Part shown: one piece after another, positions 7,643-15,036 of the stretch
How positions within the stretch are numbered: position 1 is the stretch's first letter
How the letters are laid out: the number at the start of each line of letters is the position of its first letter
Assembly: GCA_036743055.1 (NCBI GenBank)
Contig: DAINQE010000026.1
Span: forward strand, 1-29,010
Direction of reading: 5' to 3'
Length of the DNA: 29,010 bases
Source: Sabulitectum sp036743055
Lineage (GTDB): Bacteria > Fermentibacterota > Fermentibacteria > Fermentibacterales > JCC-6
Made by a program: the position numbers and the translations under genes
The notes under the pieces: generated by a model
The model's database searches: none
Seen by the model: only the letters and a program-made list of their open reading frames with translations
What the model was told of the DNA's origin: nothing

Positions 7643-8215
7643 ATGGTCGAAAGGATAGAGGAGTACCTGGGTCAGGTGAGCGAGCTGGTGCTGAGGATAC
7701 CGGCGGAATCCATCGAGAGGATCACCTCCCTGATGTTCGATGCCTACCGGTCCGGGAAAAGGATCTTCGTTTTCGGCAACGGAGGGGGAAGCTCCACCAG
7801 CGCCCACTTCGTCTGTGACCTGGCCAAGGGAACCGCTTCCCCGGGAAAACCTCGTCTGAAGGCCATCTCCCTGGCTGAGAACATTCCCCTTCTCACCGCG
7901 TGGGCAAACGACACCGACTACACCAATACCTTCGGGGAGCAGCTGAAGAACCTGGTGGAGGAGGGGGACGTGGTGATAGGCCTGTCAGGTAGCGGCATGA
8001 GCCCCAATGTGATAAACGCCTTCCGGGTAGCCGACGAAGCCGGGGCCAGGGCTGTGCTTTTCTCGGGTTTTGCCGGCGGCGAGGCGGTTAAGGTGGCCCA
8101 CGACTCCATAGTGGTGCCATCGGAGGACATGCAGCAGATAGAGGACGTGCACATGATCCTCACACACATAATCTTCAGATGCCTGAAGAGGGAAATAGCG
8201 GACTATTTGCCCTGA
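7643..8215 (+). CDS. gmhA: Phosphoheptose isomerase (GmhA-type SIS protein)
   Basis: A 190-residue single-SIS-domain protein. GmhA converts D-sedoheptulose 7-phosphate to D-glycero-D-manno-heptose 7-phosphate, the first step toward ADP- or GDP-heptose for lipopolysaccharide core or S-layer glycans. The sugar-phosphate loop is FVFGNGGGSSTSAHFVCDL (residues 42-60), the second SIS loop is GLSGSGMSPNVINA (about 113-126), and the C-terminal active-site helix is QQIEDVHMILTH (164-175), all fitting GmhA rather than other SIS isomerases. The start is the ATG at 7643, two bases after the previous stop, with GGAG upstream at 7632; longer in-frame readings would overlap the preceding gene. The gene ends 14 bases before the convergent zinc-finger gene. 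Substrate remains inferred from family and context. Confidence 0.85.
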   Translation: MVERIEEYLGQVSELVLRIPAESIERITSLMFDAYRSGKRIFVFGNGGGSSTSAHFVCDLAKGTASPGKPRLKAISLAENIPLLTAWANDTDYTNTFGEQLKNLVEEGDVVIGLSGSGMSPNVINAFRVADEAGARAVLFSGFAGGEAVKVAHDSIVVPSEDMQQIEDVHMILTHIIFRCLKREIADYLP

Positions 8216-8229
8216 CCGCTGCACGGGGT

Positions 8230-8646
8230 CTACTCCGGGTCCCAGTCCTCGAACTGGTCCTGTCCGCCGGCGAGGATCTCGTTCAGCGAATCCCTGAAGA
8301 GTTCCACGCCTTCAACGCTTCCGGCGGCTTCCGGGAAACGGCTCTTCCAGAGCTGCCATGACCTCTCGATCTCCCCGCTCATGGTCTCCTGGAGAGTGCC
8401 GTTCTGCCTGGATTGCTCCACCGCCTCCTTGTTGTAGATAAGCATGTCGGAGGCCAGGACCCTGGCGAACCTTGCGGCCCTCTCGTCAACCTGGGACTCC
8501 TGGTCGGGGAGGGCTTCGTCGCCCTTGGGAGGATGGATGATGAAGACCTCCCTGCAGTTCTTGCAGCGGAGTCTTCGGGGTTTCCCCGCCAGCTTCTCTT
8601 CAGGGATCTGGTATTTCTTGCTGCAGTTGGGGCAGGTTACGATCAT
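8230..8646 (-). CDS. MJ0042-type zinc-finger protein
   Basis: A 138-residue protein whose first 38 residues form a zinc ribbon of the MJ0042 family: CPNC at residues 5-8 and CKNC at 28-31, with IPEEKL between them. In other bacteria this finger often heads proteins of unknown function in deltaproteobacteria and candidate phyla. The remaining 100 residues are polar and helical with no recognised domain. No membrane segment is visible, so the protein is probably cytoplasmic. Its start codon overlaps the aminotransferase stop (ATGA), so it is the last gene of the long pilus/housekeeping operon. Confidence 0.8.
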   Translation of the reverse strand: MIVTCPNCSKKYQIPEEKLAGKPRRLRCKNCREVFIIHPPKGDEALPDQESQVDERAARFARVLASDMLIYNKEAVEQSRQNGTLQETMSGEIERSWQLWKSRFPEAAGSVEGVELFRDSLNEILAGGQDQFEDWDPE

Positions 8647-9812
8647 CTGAAATCTCCCTGTTCTAGAAAACTGTTCAATCTCTTCACCGCTTCCGCAATA
8701 TCATCATCCGAGGCGGCAAAAGAAAGCCTGATGTATCCCTCGGTTCCGAATGCGCTTCCGGGGATCGTTCCCAGGCCGCCCTTCTCAAGGAGCTCGAGGC
8801 AGAAGGCGCCCGAATCGAATGTACCGCTGGTGAGTACCCTGGGATAGACGTAGAAGGCACCCTCCGGTCGGATGAACTCGATGCCTCTCACCTCCGCCAG
8901 CAGGCGGCAGATCAGGTCTCGTCTCCTACTGAAGGCCTGGAACATCATCTCCCTCTCTTCCTCGGCCTCACCGTTCACCACGGCAAGGGAGGCATACTGG
9001 GAGACCGAACAGGGGTTGGACGTGGTGTGGGCCTGTATCCTGGAGGCAATTCCCGTCCACTCGGTGTTGGCCAGGGAAAAACCAATGCGCCATCCTGTCA
9101 TGGCGTAGGTCTTCGAGACCCCGGTGATGACCGCCACCTGAGGCGCAAGGTCCGGATCGACGGCCAGGATGTGGGGAACCGCGCCCTCTCCATAGTACAG
9201 GTCTTCATATATGTCGTCGGAGATCACCCAGATCCCGGTATCCTTCACAGCCCGGGCGATATCCTCCACGCTCTTCCTGTCGTTAACGAGACCCGAGGGG
9301 TTGCAGGGGGAGTTGAAGATCATGCCAACGGCTCCCTCCGCGGCGGCCCTCCTCACATCGTCTCCCGTTATTAGCATCGCTCCGCTTTCCGGGTAGACGG
9401 GAACGCCCCCCAGACGCAGCACCATCTGTGGATAGCTCACCCAGTAGGGCTTCGGCAGGAGGATACGGTCGCCGGGGTTCACGGCGGCTTCAAGCATGTT
9501 CGCGATGCTGTGCTTGGCTCCGCAGGAGACAACCACATTCTCGGCCTGCCAGCCGATGCCGTGCCTCCTCCCCCATCTTTCCGCCACGGATGCCCTGAGC
9601 TCGGGAATACCCGCGCTGGGGGTGTAAACCGTTTTTCCCTGGGCCATGGCCCTCTCGGCGGCCTTTATGGCAGCCGTTGGGGTGGGGAAATCAGGCTGAC
9701 CGGCGGTGAGGGATACCACATCTTCCCCCCTGGCCTTCATGGCCCCCGCCTTTGCGGTGAACTGAAGGGTGGCGGACCCCTCGAGGTTCCTGGTTCTCTC
9801 TGAGTATCTCAT
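8643..9812 (-). CDS. Aspartate-type aminotransferase (PLP, class I/II)
   Basis: A 389-residue fold-type I aminotransferase of the AspC/AspB subgroup (Igamma or Ibeta). It carries the N-terminal SLTAGQPDFPTP motif, the phosphate-binding region, NSPCNPSG before the cofactor Asp/Tyr region (ISDDIYEDL), the PLP lysine in SGVSKTYAMTGWRIGF, and the C-terminal IRLSFAASDDDI arginine motif that binds the substrate carboxylate. It probably transfers the amino group between aspartate and 2-oxoglutarate; other amino acids or prephenate are possible. Its ATG overlaps the coaD stop by 4 bases and its stop overlaps the zinc-finger gene start, so translation is tightly coupled. Confidence 0.9.
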   Translation of the reverse strand: MRYSERTRNLEGSATLQFTAKAGAMKARGEDVVSLTAGQPDFPTPTAAIKAAERAMAQGKTVYTPSAGIPELRASVAERWGRRHGIGWQAENVVVSCGAKHSIANMLEAAVNPGDRILLPKPYWVSYPQMVLRLGGVPVYPESGAMLITGDDVRRAAAEGAVGMIFNSPCNPSGLVNDRKSVEDIARAVKDTGIWVISDDIYEDLYYGEGAVPHILAVDPDLAPQVAVITGVSKTYAMTGWRIGFSLANTEWTGIASRIQAHTTSNPCSVSQYASLAVVNGEAEEEREMMFQAFSRRRDLICRLLAEVRGIEFIRPEGAFYVYPRVLTSGTFDSGAFCLELLEKGGLGTIPGSAFGTEGYIRLSFAASDDDIAEAVKRLNSFLEQGDFR

Positions 9813-10309
9813 CGGTTCCTCCCGCAGTGTTCCTTGAGCGCTCTCTCCACGGAAGGCGTCACCAGGGTGTCCAGGCTTCCGCCGAACATGGCGACCTCCT
9901 TAACCACGGTGGAGGAAAGGTACATGTTGTGTTCCGATGGCATCATGTAGATGCCGGTTATGTCCGGTGCCAGTCTTCTGTTCATGAGCTGCATCTGAAA
10001 CTCGTACTCGAAGTCCGAGTTTGCCCGAAGGCCCCTTATGAAAAGCGTATACCCGTTGTTTTTCATGTAATCGACCAGGAGGCCGTCGAAACTCACCACC
10101 GATATCCTTCCCCGGATCCCGGCTTCCTCCACGGAGCTTCTTACCATGGAGACCCTTTCCTCGGTGGAGAATGCCATGGATTTCGAGCTTCGGTTCACCA
10201 CTGCTATCTCCACCTCGGTGAAGATCCGGCCCGCCCTTCGAATAATGTCCAGATGCCCCGCGGTAACAGGGTCGAATGTTCCCGGATAGATAACTTTAAG
10301 ATCAGGCAA
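9809..10309 (-). CDS. coaD: Phosphopantetheine adenylyltransferase
   Basis: A 166-residue enzyme that makes dephospho-CoA from 4'-phosphopantetheine and ATP, the penultimate step of coenzyme A synthesis. The nucleotidyltransferase motif YPGTFDPVTAGHLDII (residues 8-23) includes the TxGH signature. FIRGLRANSDFEYEFQM and LSSTVVKEVAMFGG are also characteristic. The length is normal for bacterial CoaD. The start is TTG, 3 bases after the rsmD stop, with GGAAG upstream. The pairing rsmD-coaD is a very common bacterial gene pair, which supports both assignments. Confidence 0.95.
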   Translation of the reverse strand: MPDLKVIYPGTFDPVTAGHLDIIRRAGRIFTEVEIAVVNRSSKSMAFSTEERVSMVRSSVEEAGIRGRISVVSFDGLLVDYMKNNGYTLFIRGLRANSDFEYEFQMQLMNRRLAPDITGIYMMPSEHNMYLSSTVVKEVAMFGGSLDTLVTPSVERALKEHCGRNR

Positions 10310-10312
10310 TTT

Positions 10313-10831
10313 TCATACTTCCATCATGTGAATGTGTGTGTCGCCGTAACTCCTTGTAGTCCATGGGATATCGAAACTCTCTCCTCCGGACTCGGCAATA
10401 ACCATCCCTCCGGGTGATACCACGGACGACCAGCGATTTTCCTTTATCCATGAATATATACAAGGGGAATCGTACGGGGGGTCAAGGAACACAATGTCCG
10501 CAGGGGGAACGAGCCTGTCCATGGCCCCGGGAAGCCTGCCCTTCACCGTCTGGAAGCTGAACTCTCCCTTCTGACCGGTGAGGAAGGCCTTTATCAGGAC
10601 CAGGTTCCGGGGCGAGGAGTCCACGAAGACAGCCCTGGAAGCCCCGCAGCTGAGGCACTCTATGCCGAAAGCGCCGCTGCCTGAGAAAAGGTCCCACACC
10701 ACGGCGCCGTTCAACCTGTCAGCAAGTATGCTCATCAGCGCTTCCCGTACCCTTGATGGTGTAGGTCTCACGCCCTTCAAGTCAGGGCGGAGGATCCGGC
10801 CTCGCCAGATCCCCCGCCCTATTCTCAGCAA
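10313..10831 (-). CDS. rsmD: 16S rRNA (guanine966-N2)-methyltransferase RsmD
   Basis: A 172-residue methyltransferase that modifies G966 (E. coli numbering) of 16S rRNA in the 30S subunit. Family hallmarks are RPTPSRVREALMSIL near the N-terminus, SAM motif I (VWDLFSGSGAFGIE), and the N6/N2-type catalytic motif LDPPY. The N-terminus GRGIWRGRILRP is also typical. The start is a TTG at 10831 with GGGGAG upstream. It follows pilQ by 10 bases and precedes coaD by 3, so housekeeping genes are attached to the 3' end of the pilus operon. Confidence 0.93.
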   Translation of the reverse strand: MLRIGRGIWRGRILRPDLKGVRPTPSRVREALMSILADRLNGAVVWDLFSGSGAFGIECLSCGASRAVFVDSSPRNLVLIKAFLTGQKGEFSFQTVKGRLPGAMDRLVPPADIVFLDPPYDSPCIYSWIKENRWSSVVSPGGMVIAESGGESFDIPWTTRSYGDTHIHMMEV

Positions 10832-10841
10832 ATGTGCTCCC

Positions 10842-12593
10842 CTAGTAGGGCCTGATGATGTGAGGGGTTACGAATATGACCAGCTCGCTGGTTTCCTCAA
10901 CAGTGGAGGTGTAGCTGAAAAGCCAGTCGCCCAGCAGGGGAATGTGGCCCAGTATGGGGACCTTCTTCTCCAGCTCGGTGGTCTTGCTCCTCATGATGCC
11001 GCCGATCACCGCGGTGGCGCCGTCGTCGATCATCAGTGTGGTGTGAGCCTCCTGTGTGAGGATTATCGGCTGCTCTTCCGCTGTGGATTCTCCTGAAAGG
11101 TCGCTCACAATGGGGTTCAGCTCAAGGGTCACGTTGTTGTCGGCATTGATGTGGGGGGTGACCTCCAGGCTCACGCCAACATCGTAGAGCTGAACATAGG
11201 TGTTGCCGTCGGCGTCCCTGAGAGTAAGGGGAACCTGCTTTCCGCTGAGCACCCTTCCGGTCATGTTGTCGCAGATTGCTATCCTGGGCTCTGAGAGTAT
11301 GTGGGCCCTGTTCTGCTGCTCAAGGAAGTTAACCGTTGCGTTCACGTCCAGTATGTCGGTGATATGGCCGAACTGGACCGAACCGGTGGGGTCGCCCACG
11401 CCGAGGTTGGTCTGCATCCCACCGTGGGTAAGGGCGTCGGTGCGGGCCATGTTGCCGGCGCTCCAGTCGATGCCGAACTCCTGTGACGCGCTTGCGTCTA
11501 TCTCAACAAGCTTGGCTTCGATCATCACCTGGGCGGTGGGGCTGTCCAGTATGGGAAGCAGCCTACCCAGCTCGTTGAGCTTCCTGGGGATGTCGGAGAC
11601 GATCAGTGAGTTGGTGCGGTTGTCCACTGAGACCTGGCCCCGTTCGGAGAGAACGGACTGGGTGGCGTTCTGTATGTCCTCGGCCTGGGCGTACCTTATG
11701 ATGAACACTTCCGTGAGAAGGTCCTGAAGGTTCTCCCTTTCAGCCTCACTCACCGCCATCTGGTTGATCTCGGTGTAGAAGTCTTCCCTCTTCATAATTC
11801 TCAGGGTATTGGTGCCGGACATGGTGGCCATGAGGTCCTGGGAGTCGAGGACCGCCCTCAGGGCGTCACGCCAGCCGATGTTCCTCAGCCTGGCGGTTAC
11901 CGTTCCCTGATAGCTCTCCGGGATCACGATGTTCATGCCGCTCACATCGGAAATGGAGCGCATGACGGTTCTTATGTCGGCGTCAACCACATCGATGGTT
12001 ATGCGCCTTCCTCCGGTACCGTTCCATTCCACCGGGAAGCCGTCGTCAACCACTCTGCCGGGCTCGGACACCTGGATGCCCTGGGTGATGCCCATGGATC
12101 CGGTGCTTGCCCCGGAGAGGTTGCCGGTGGGGTTGGAGAGCGGTGGCACGTTCCCGCCGCTTACCACCTGCTCAACCTCCTGGGAGGAAGCGCTCCAGGA
12201 TGTGAAGGGGGTTCCGGCGGGGTCGGTGTTAAGCACCAGCACCAGGCGGTTCTCCTCCTGGAGGGAGGTGCTGTAGTTCATCAGTTCGCCGTTCACGTCC
12301 ACGATAACCCTGACGATTCCGTCGGGTGGAGCCTTGTACTGGCTGGTCCTGATGGAGTTCACCCCGCCCCTGCTCACGGCGAAATCCGTTGCGGGCAGGG
12401 CGTGGAGAGCGTCTCCCAGGTCGATCACCACCCTCATGGGATCGGTGAGGAGGAACTTCTCGTAGCTGATGGGACCATCGGTCACAATGGTCACCTGGGT
12501 GCGGTCGCCGCTTGGCACAACCGAGATATCCGTCACCCGGTAGGCCATAACCGGCACAGCCAGCACCAGCAGGATAATAGCGATCATACGCAT
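10842..12593 (-). CDS. pilQ: Type IV pilus secretin PilQ
   Basis: A 583-residue outer-membrane secretin that forms the gated channel for the pilus fibre. Residues 1-17 are a signal peptide. An AMIN domain (about 19-121, probable peptidoglycan contact) is followed by a linker (125-190), a secretin/TonB short N-terminal domain (about 197-268, ITIDVVDADIRTVMRSISD), an N1-type KH domain (about 292-350, NRTNSLIVSDIP) and the secretin barrel (about 355-582) with VPLTLRD and the C-terminal VPILGHIPLLGDWLF. Only one AMIN domain is present, fewer than in some proteobacterial PilQ proteins. The start ATG overlaps the preceding TAA stop by one base. Confidence 0.95.
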   Translation of the reverse strand: MRMIAIILLVLAVPVMAYRVTDISVVPSGDRTQVTIVTDGPISYEKFLLTDPMRVVIDLGDALHALPATDFAVSRGGVNSIRTSQYKAPPDGIVRVIVDVNGELMNYSTSLQEENRLVLVLNTDPAGTPFTSWSASSQEVEQVVSGGNVPPLSNPTGNLSGASTGSMGITQGIQVSEPGRVVDDGFPVEWNGTGGRRITIDVVDADIRTVMRSISDVSGMNIVIPESYQGTVTARLRNIGWRDALRAVLDSQDLMATMSGTNTLRIMKREDFYTEINQMAVSEAERENLQDLLTEVFIIRYAQAEDIQNATQSVLSERGQVSVDNRTNSLIVSDIPRKLNELGRLLPILDSPTAQVMIEAKLVEIDASASQEFGIDWSAGNMARTDALTHGGMQTNLGVGDPTGSVQFGHITDILDVNATVNFLEQQNRAHILSEPRIAICDNMTGRVLSGKQVPLTLRDADGNTYVQLYDVGVSLEVTPHINADNNVTLELNPIVSDLSGESTAEEQPIILTQEAHTTLMIDDGATAVIGGIMRSKTTELEKKVPILGHIPLLGDWLFSYTSTVEETSELVIFVTPHIIRPY

Positions 12594-13966
12594 TACAGAC
12601 CACCTTCTTCATGGAGCCGCATGGAGAATATGGTTGGTATGGAAGTTGTACCTCCCAGGTCATCCTCCGATCCGACCGTAACCTCTTGTACTACTATTAC
12701 TTCATTTCCAGTTATTTCTGCTATTCTGGTGTTGTTCCTGAGAACGGTGCCCTCACGGAGCACATATGCCACTCCGTTGGCGTCCTCCACCATGGCCTGG
12801 TCTCCGCCTGAAGGATCGATGGTTATGCCCACCAGGTGAAGCTCCTCGATGGTGAGGTCCTCGATGGGCCTTCTCAGATCCCTGCTTGCGGCGGGGAACT
12901 CGGTGAAGGGGTCGGGACGGCTGGAAACCGACTCATAAATGCGGAACACTCCGCCCAGGGAAGCCCCCGAGGAGCCTACCCCCTCGCCGCTTCCCGAACC
13001 TCCGCCGGTCTGACCGGCGGCCCGGTAGGTGAGCCTGGTTATGTCCGCTTCGGGAAGCCTGGTCTCCACGGAACCTATCTCGCCCCAGACGGCAACGCCC
13101 TCCGAGCCAAGCGACCACATTGTTCCATCGGAGAGGGTGCAGAGACCTTCCGGTTCCCAGGGAAGACCGGAAGCGATCACTTCGCCTCCCGGCTCGATTG
13201 CCAATCCCTCAGGGGAACTGATGATCCCGCCCGGGAAGACCTCGCCTGAGCAGTATTCCGCCCAGGTTCCGTCCTCGGACTCGGCAAGTGTGGTCCCGTC
13301 GCAGACCGCAAGGAGCCTTCCTTCAGATATGACCACCCTTTCCGTTCCCTCGGGAAGGGTCTTGTCCTGAAGAAGGCCGTCTTCGTGGGTGTAGACGCAA
13401 GCTGTTCCGTCGGTGTTCATCCAGGCCATCAGGTCGTTCTCGAAGACCGGCTCACCCGCGGGGGTACCGCCGGTGGGTTCCACCACTGAAGAGGATGTGT
13501 CCCCTTCCAGCAGGTCAACCGCGCCGTCTGAGAACTGAACCGCTGTACCGAAGCCGGTTTCCGTTACAGAAACAGGTGTCCTGGCTTCACCGAAGGCCAC
13601 CTGGGACACTTCGCCGTTCCTGTAGATGGAGGCACCAGCGGGGGTAAGCATGGTGATCCCATCCGGGGAAACGGATATGTCCATTGCGTCAGGGGCATCC
13701 AGCGAACTCCATTCGCCGGTTGAGCCGTTCCAGCCCATGGCAGCGCCGGTATCCGTGAGTATCCAGATCTGGTCTCCGCAGGCATCCATGGCGACCGGGT
13801 CTCCAGGGAGTACCACCTGAAGCCATCCGGCAACCGGATCGCTCTCCTGGAAGACCACGGCACCCTCTTCGGTAGCGCCGGCCTCCGGAGGGTTTTCTCC
13901 GCATCCCGCAGCCAGGAGAAGGAGAAGGCCGGACAATGCCGCCGCTGTGATTCTTGTTTTCATCAT
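12593..13966 (-). CDS. pilP: PilP-domain lipoprotein with long N-terminal propeller-like region
   Basis: A 457-residue lipoprotein: signal peptide with lipobox ending at Cys22 (LLLAAGC). Residues 50-310 show repeated short beta-strand units with Asp-Gly and Trp patterns (QIWILTDTGAAMGWNGSTG, SPDGITMLTPAGASIY, SDGTMWSLGSEGVAVWG), suggesting a beta-propeller. A Gly/Ser linker (320-339) leads to a C-terminal PilP domain (about 350-450): RRPIEDLTIEELHLVGI, AMVEDANGVAYVLREGTVL and ITGNEVIVVQEV. PilP links inner-membrane PilN-PilO to the secretin PilQ. Ordinary PilP is about 170-180 residues, so the N-terminal 300 residues are extra. The position between pilO and pilQ is exactly where pilP normally lies. 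The symbol rests on the C-terminal domain and context. Confidence 0.8.
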   Translation of the reverse strand: MMKTRITAAALSGLLLLLAAGCGENPPEAGATEEGAVVFQESDPVAGWLQVVLPGDPVAMDACGDQIWILTDTGAAMGWNGSTGEWSSLDAPDAMDISVSPDGITMLTPAGASIYRNGEVSQVAFGEARTPVSVTETGFGTAVQFSDGAVDLLEGDTSSSVVEPTGGTPAGEPVFENDLMAWMNTDGTACVYTHEDGLLQDKTLPEGTERVVISEGRLLAVCDGTTLAESEDGTWAEYCSGEVFPGGIISSPEGLAIEPGGEVIASGLPWEPEGLCTLSDGTMWSLGSEGVAVWGEIGSVETRLPEADITRLTYRAAGQTGGGSGSGEGVGSSGASLGGVFRIYESVSSRPDPFTEFPAASRDLRRPIEDLTIEELHLVGITIDPSGGDQAMVEDANGVAYVLREGTVLRNNTRIAEITGNEVIVVQEVTVGSEDDLGGTTSIPTIFSMRLHEEGGL

Positions 13967-13984
13967 GCTGTTCCTCCCTCCCCT

Positions 13985-14542
13985 CTAAGGTTCCACGTAG
14001 GCCGAGAAAGTGAAGGTTGTCTCGATGTTGTCGAACTTGCCCTCGGCCGCCTTGAGCTGGTGTATCTGAAGGTTGCTGATGGAGCTCATCATGGGCTGCT
14101 GGGTGAGCTGGTCGAAGAAAACGCCCAGCCTGTGGAACCTGCCTGTCATGGTGAGCTGCCAGTCGTAAACTCCGTATTCACTCTGGGTCACCGGGGCCAT
14201 GGGAACCAGCGAAACTATCTGAAGCCCGCTGCCCGTGGCGTACTCGGTGAGCATGGTGAACACCTCTTCCTGACTGTACTCCCTGGGCAGGAACCTGTCG
14301 AGCTGCTCCAGCTCCTGGGTGTACATCTCTATCCTCTGCCCCATCATCGCAAGGTCGTCGGTGGTCTGCCCCTGGAGGTTCCTCAGCTCGATCTCCTTCG
14401 CATCGAGGGTCTGCTCCCTCTCTGCTATCTCGGCCTGAACACCGGACGCGAAGAAGTTGAAATAGCTGAAAATCAGTGCCCCCAGGAGGATGAGACCGAC
14501 GATGAACCTCAGCAGACGGGGATCCCGAAGGTCAACGGCCAA
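13985..14542 (-). CDS. pilO: Type IV pilus alignment protein PilO
   Basis: A 185-residue inner-membrane protein with a short cytoplasmic N-terminus, one transmembrane segment (about 13-31), a coiled coil (about 35-80) and a C-terminal ferredoxin-like PilO domain. The coiled coil ends in LDRFLPREYSQEEVFTML, and the domain contains YDWQLTMTGRFHRLGVFFDQL, a typical PilO pattern. PilO pairs with PilN in the periplasm to align the secretin and the inner-membrane motor. The start is TTG with GGGAGG upstream. The gene stands between a small lipoprotein gene and the PilP-domain gene. Confidence 0.9.
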   Translation of the reverse strand: MAVDLRDPRLLRFIVGLILLGALIFSYFNFFASGVQAEIAEREQTLDAKEIELRNLQGQTTDDLAMMGQRIEMYTQELEQLDRFLPREYSQEEVFTMLTEYATGSGLQIVSLVPMAPVTQSEYGVYDWQLTMTGRFHRLGVFFDQLTQQPMMSSISNLQIHQLKAAEGKFDNIETTFTFSAYVEP

Positions 14543-14587
14543 GGTGCGCCTCCCTTCCGGTTCGTTCCTTATGAGTTTTTGCGGTCA

Positions 14588-15025
14588 TCAGTTCCTCCCC
14601 TTGCCGAAGGCGGAGAGTGAGGTGGGCCAGACCTGAAGCGTGTCCCCGGCGGATATAACGAACCCGTCCTCCACTGACCTGTAGACATAGCTTGCGCCGC
14701 CGTAGTGGGCCGCAAGGCCTGCAGTACCAGTGCTGGGAAGAACGTATCCCGTGCCTGTCTCCTCGTCGGGGAGGGTGGGATAGAACTGAACATCCATGAA
14801 GAACACTCCCGCGGTGTTTGTGAAGACCGTCTGGGAGAGGAAGAAGGAGCTGTCAGGGTCGACCAGAAGCTCCACCGCCACTCCCTCGGCGGGAATGGTC
14901 ATGGCCGCGTCGGTGTAGATCGTGCCGGTGATGTAAGCCTTGGTGGCTTCTGATCCGAAGGGATCGCAGCCCACCAGGAAAACCAGCGCGCTCAGGGCAG
15001 CAAGTGCCAGCATCGTCTTTTTCAT
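14588..15025 (-). CDS. Small lipoprotein encoded inside the pilus operon
   Basis: A 145-residue protein with a lipoprotein signal peptide: MKKTMLALAALSALVFLVGC, with the lipobox cysteine at residue 20. The mature part contains a beta-rich region (TGTIYTDAAMTIPAEGVAVELLVD) that resembles carboxypeptidase-regulatory-like or other immunoglobulin-type folds in which a GTV/GTI strand starts the domain. No canonical type IV pilus component matches it. It lies between the pilMN fusion (11 bases away) and pilO (45 bases away), where no gene is expected, so it may be an added accessory of the alignment complex or a PilW/Tsp-like pilotin. Either role is a guess. Confidence 0.75.
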   Translation of the reverse strand: MKKTMLALAALSALVFLVGCDPFGSEATKAYITGTIYTDAAMTIPAEGVAVELLVDPDSSFFLSQTVFTNTAGVFFMDVQFYPTLPDEETGTGYVLPSTGTAGLAAHYGGASYVYRSVEDGFVISAGDTLQVWPTSLSAFGKGRN

Positions 15026-15036
15026 GATACCCCCTA

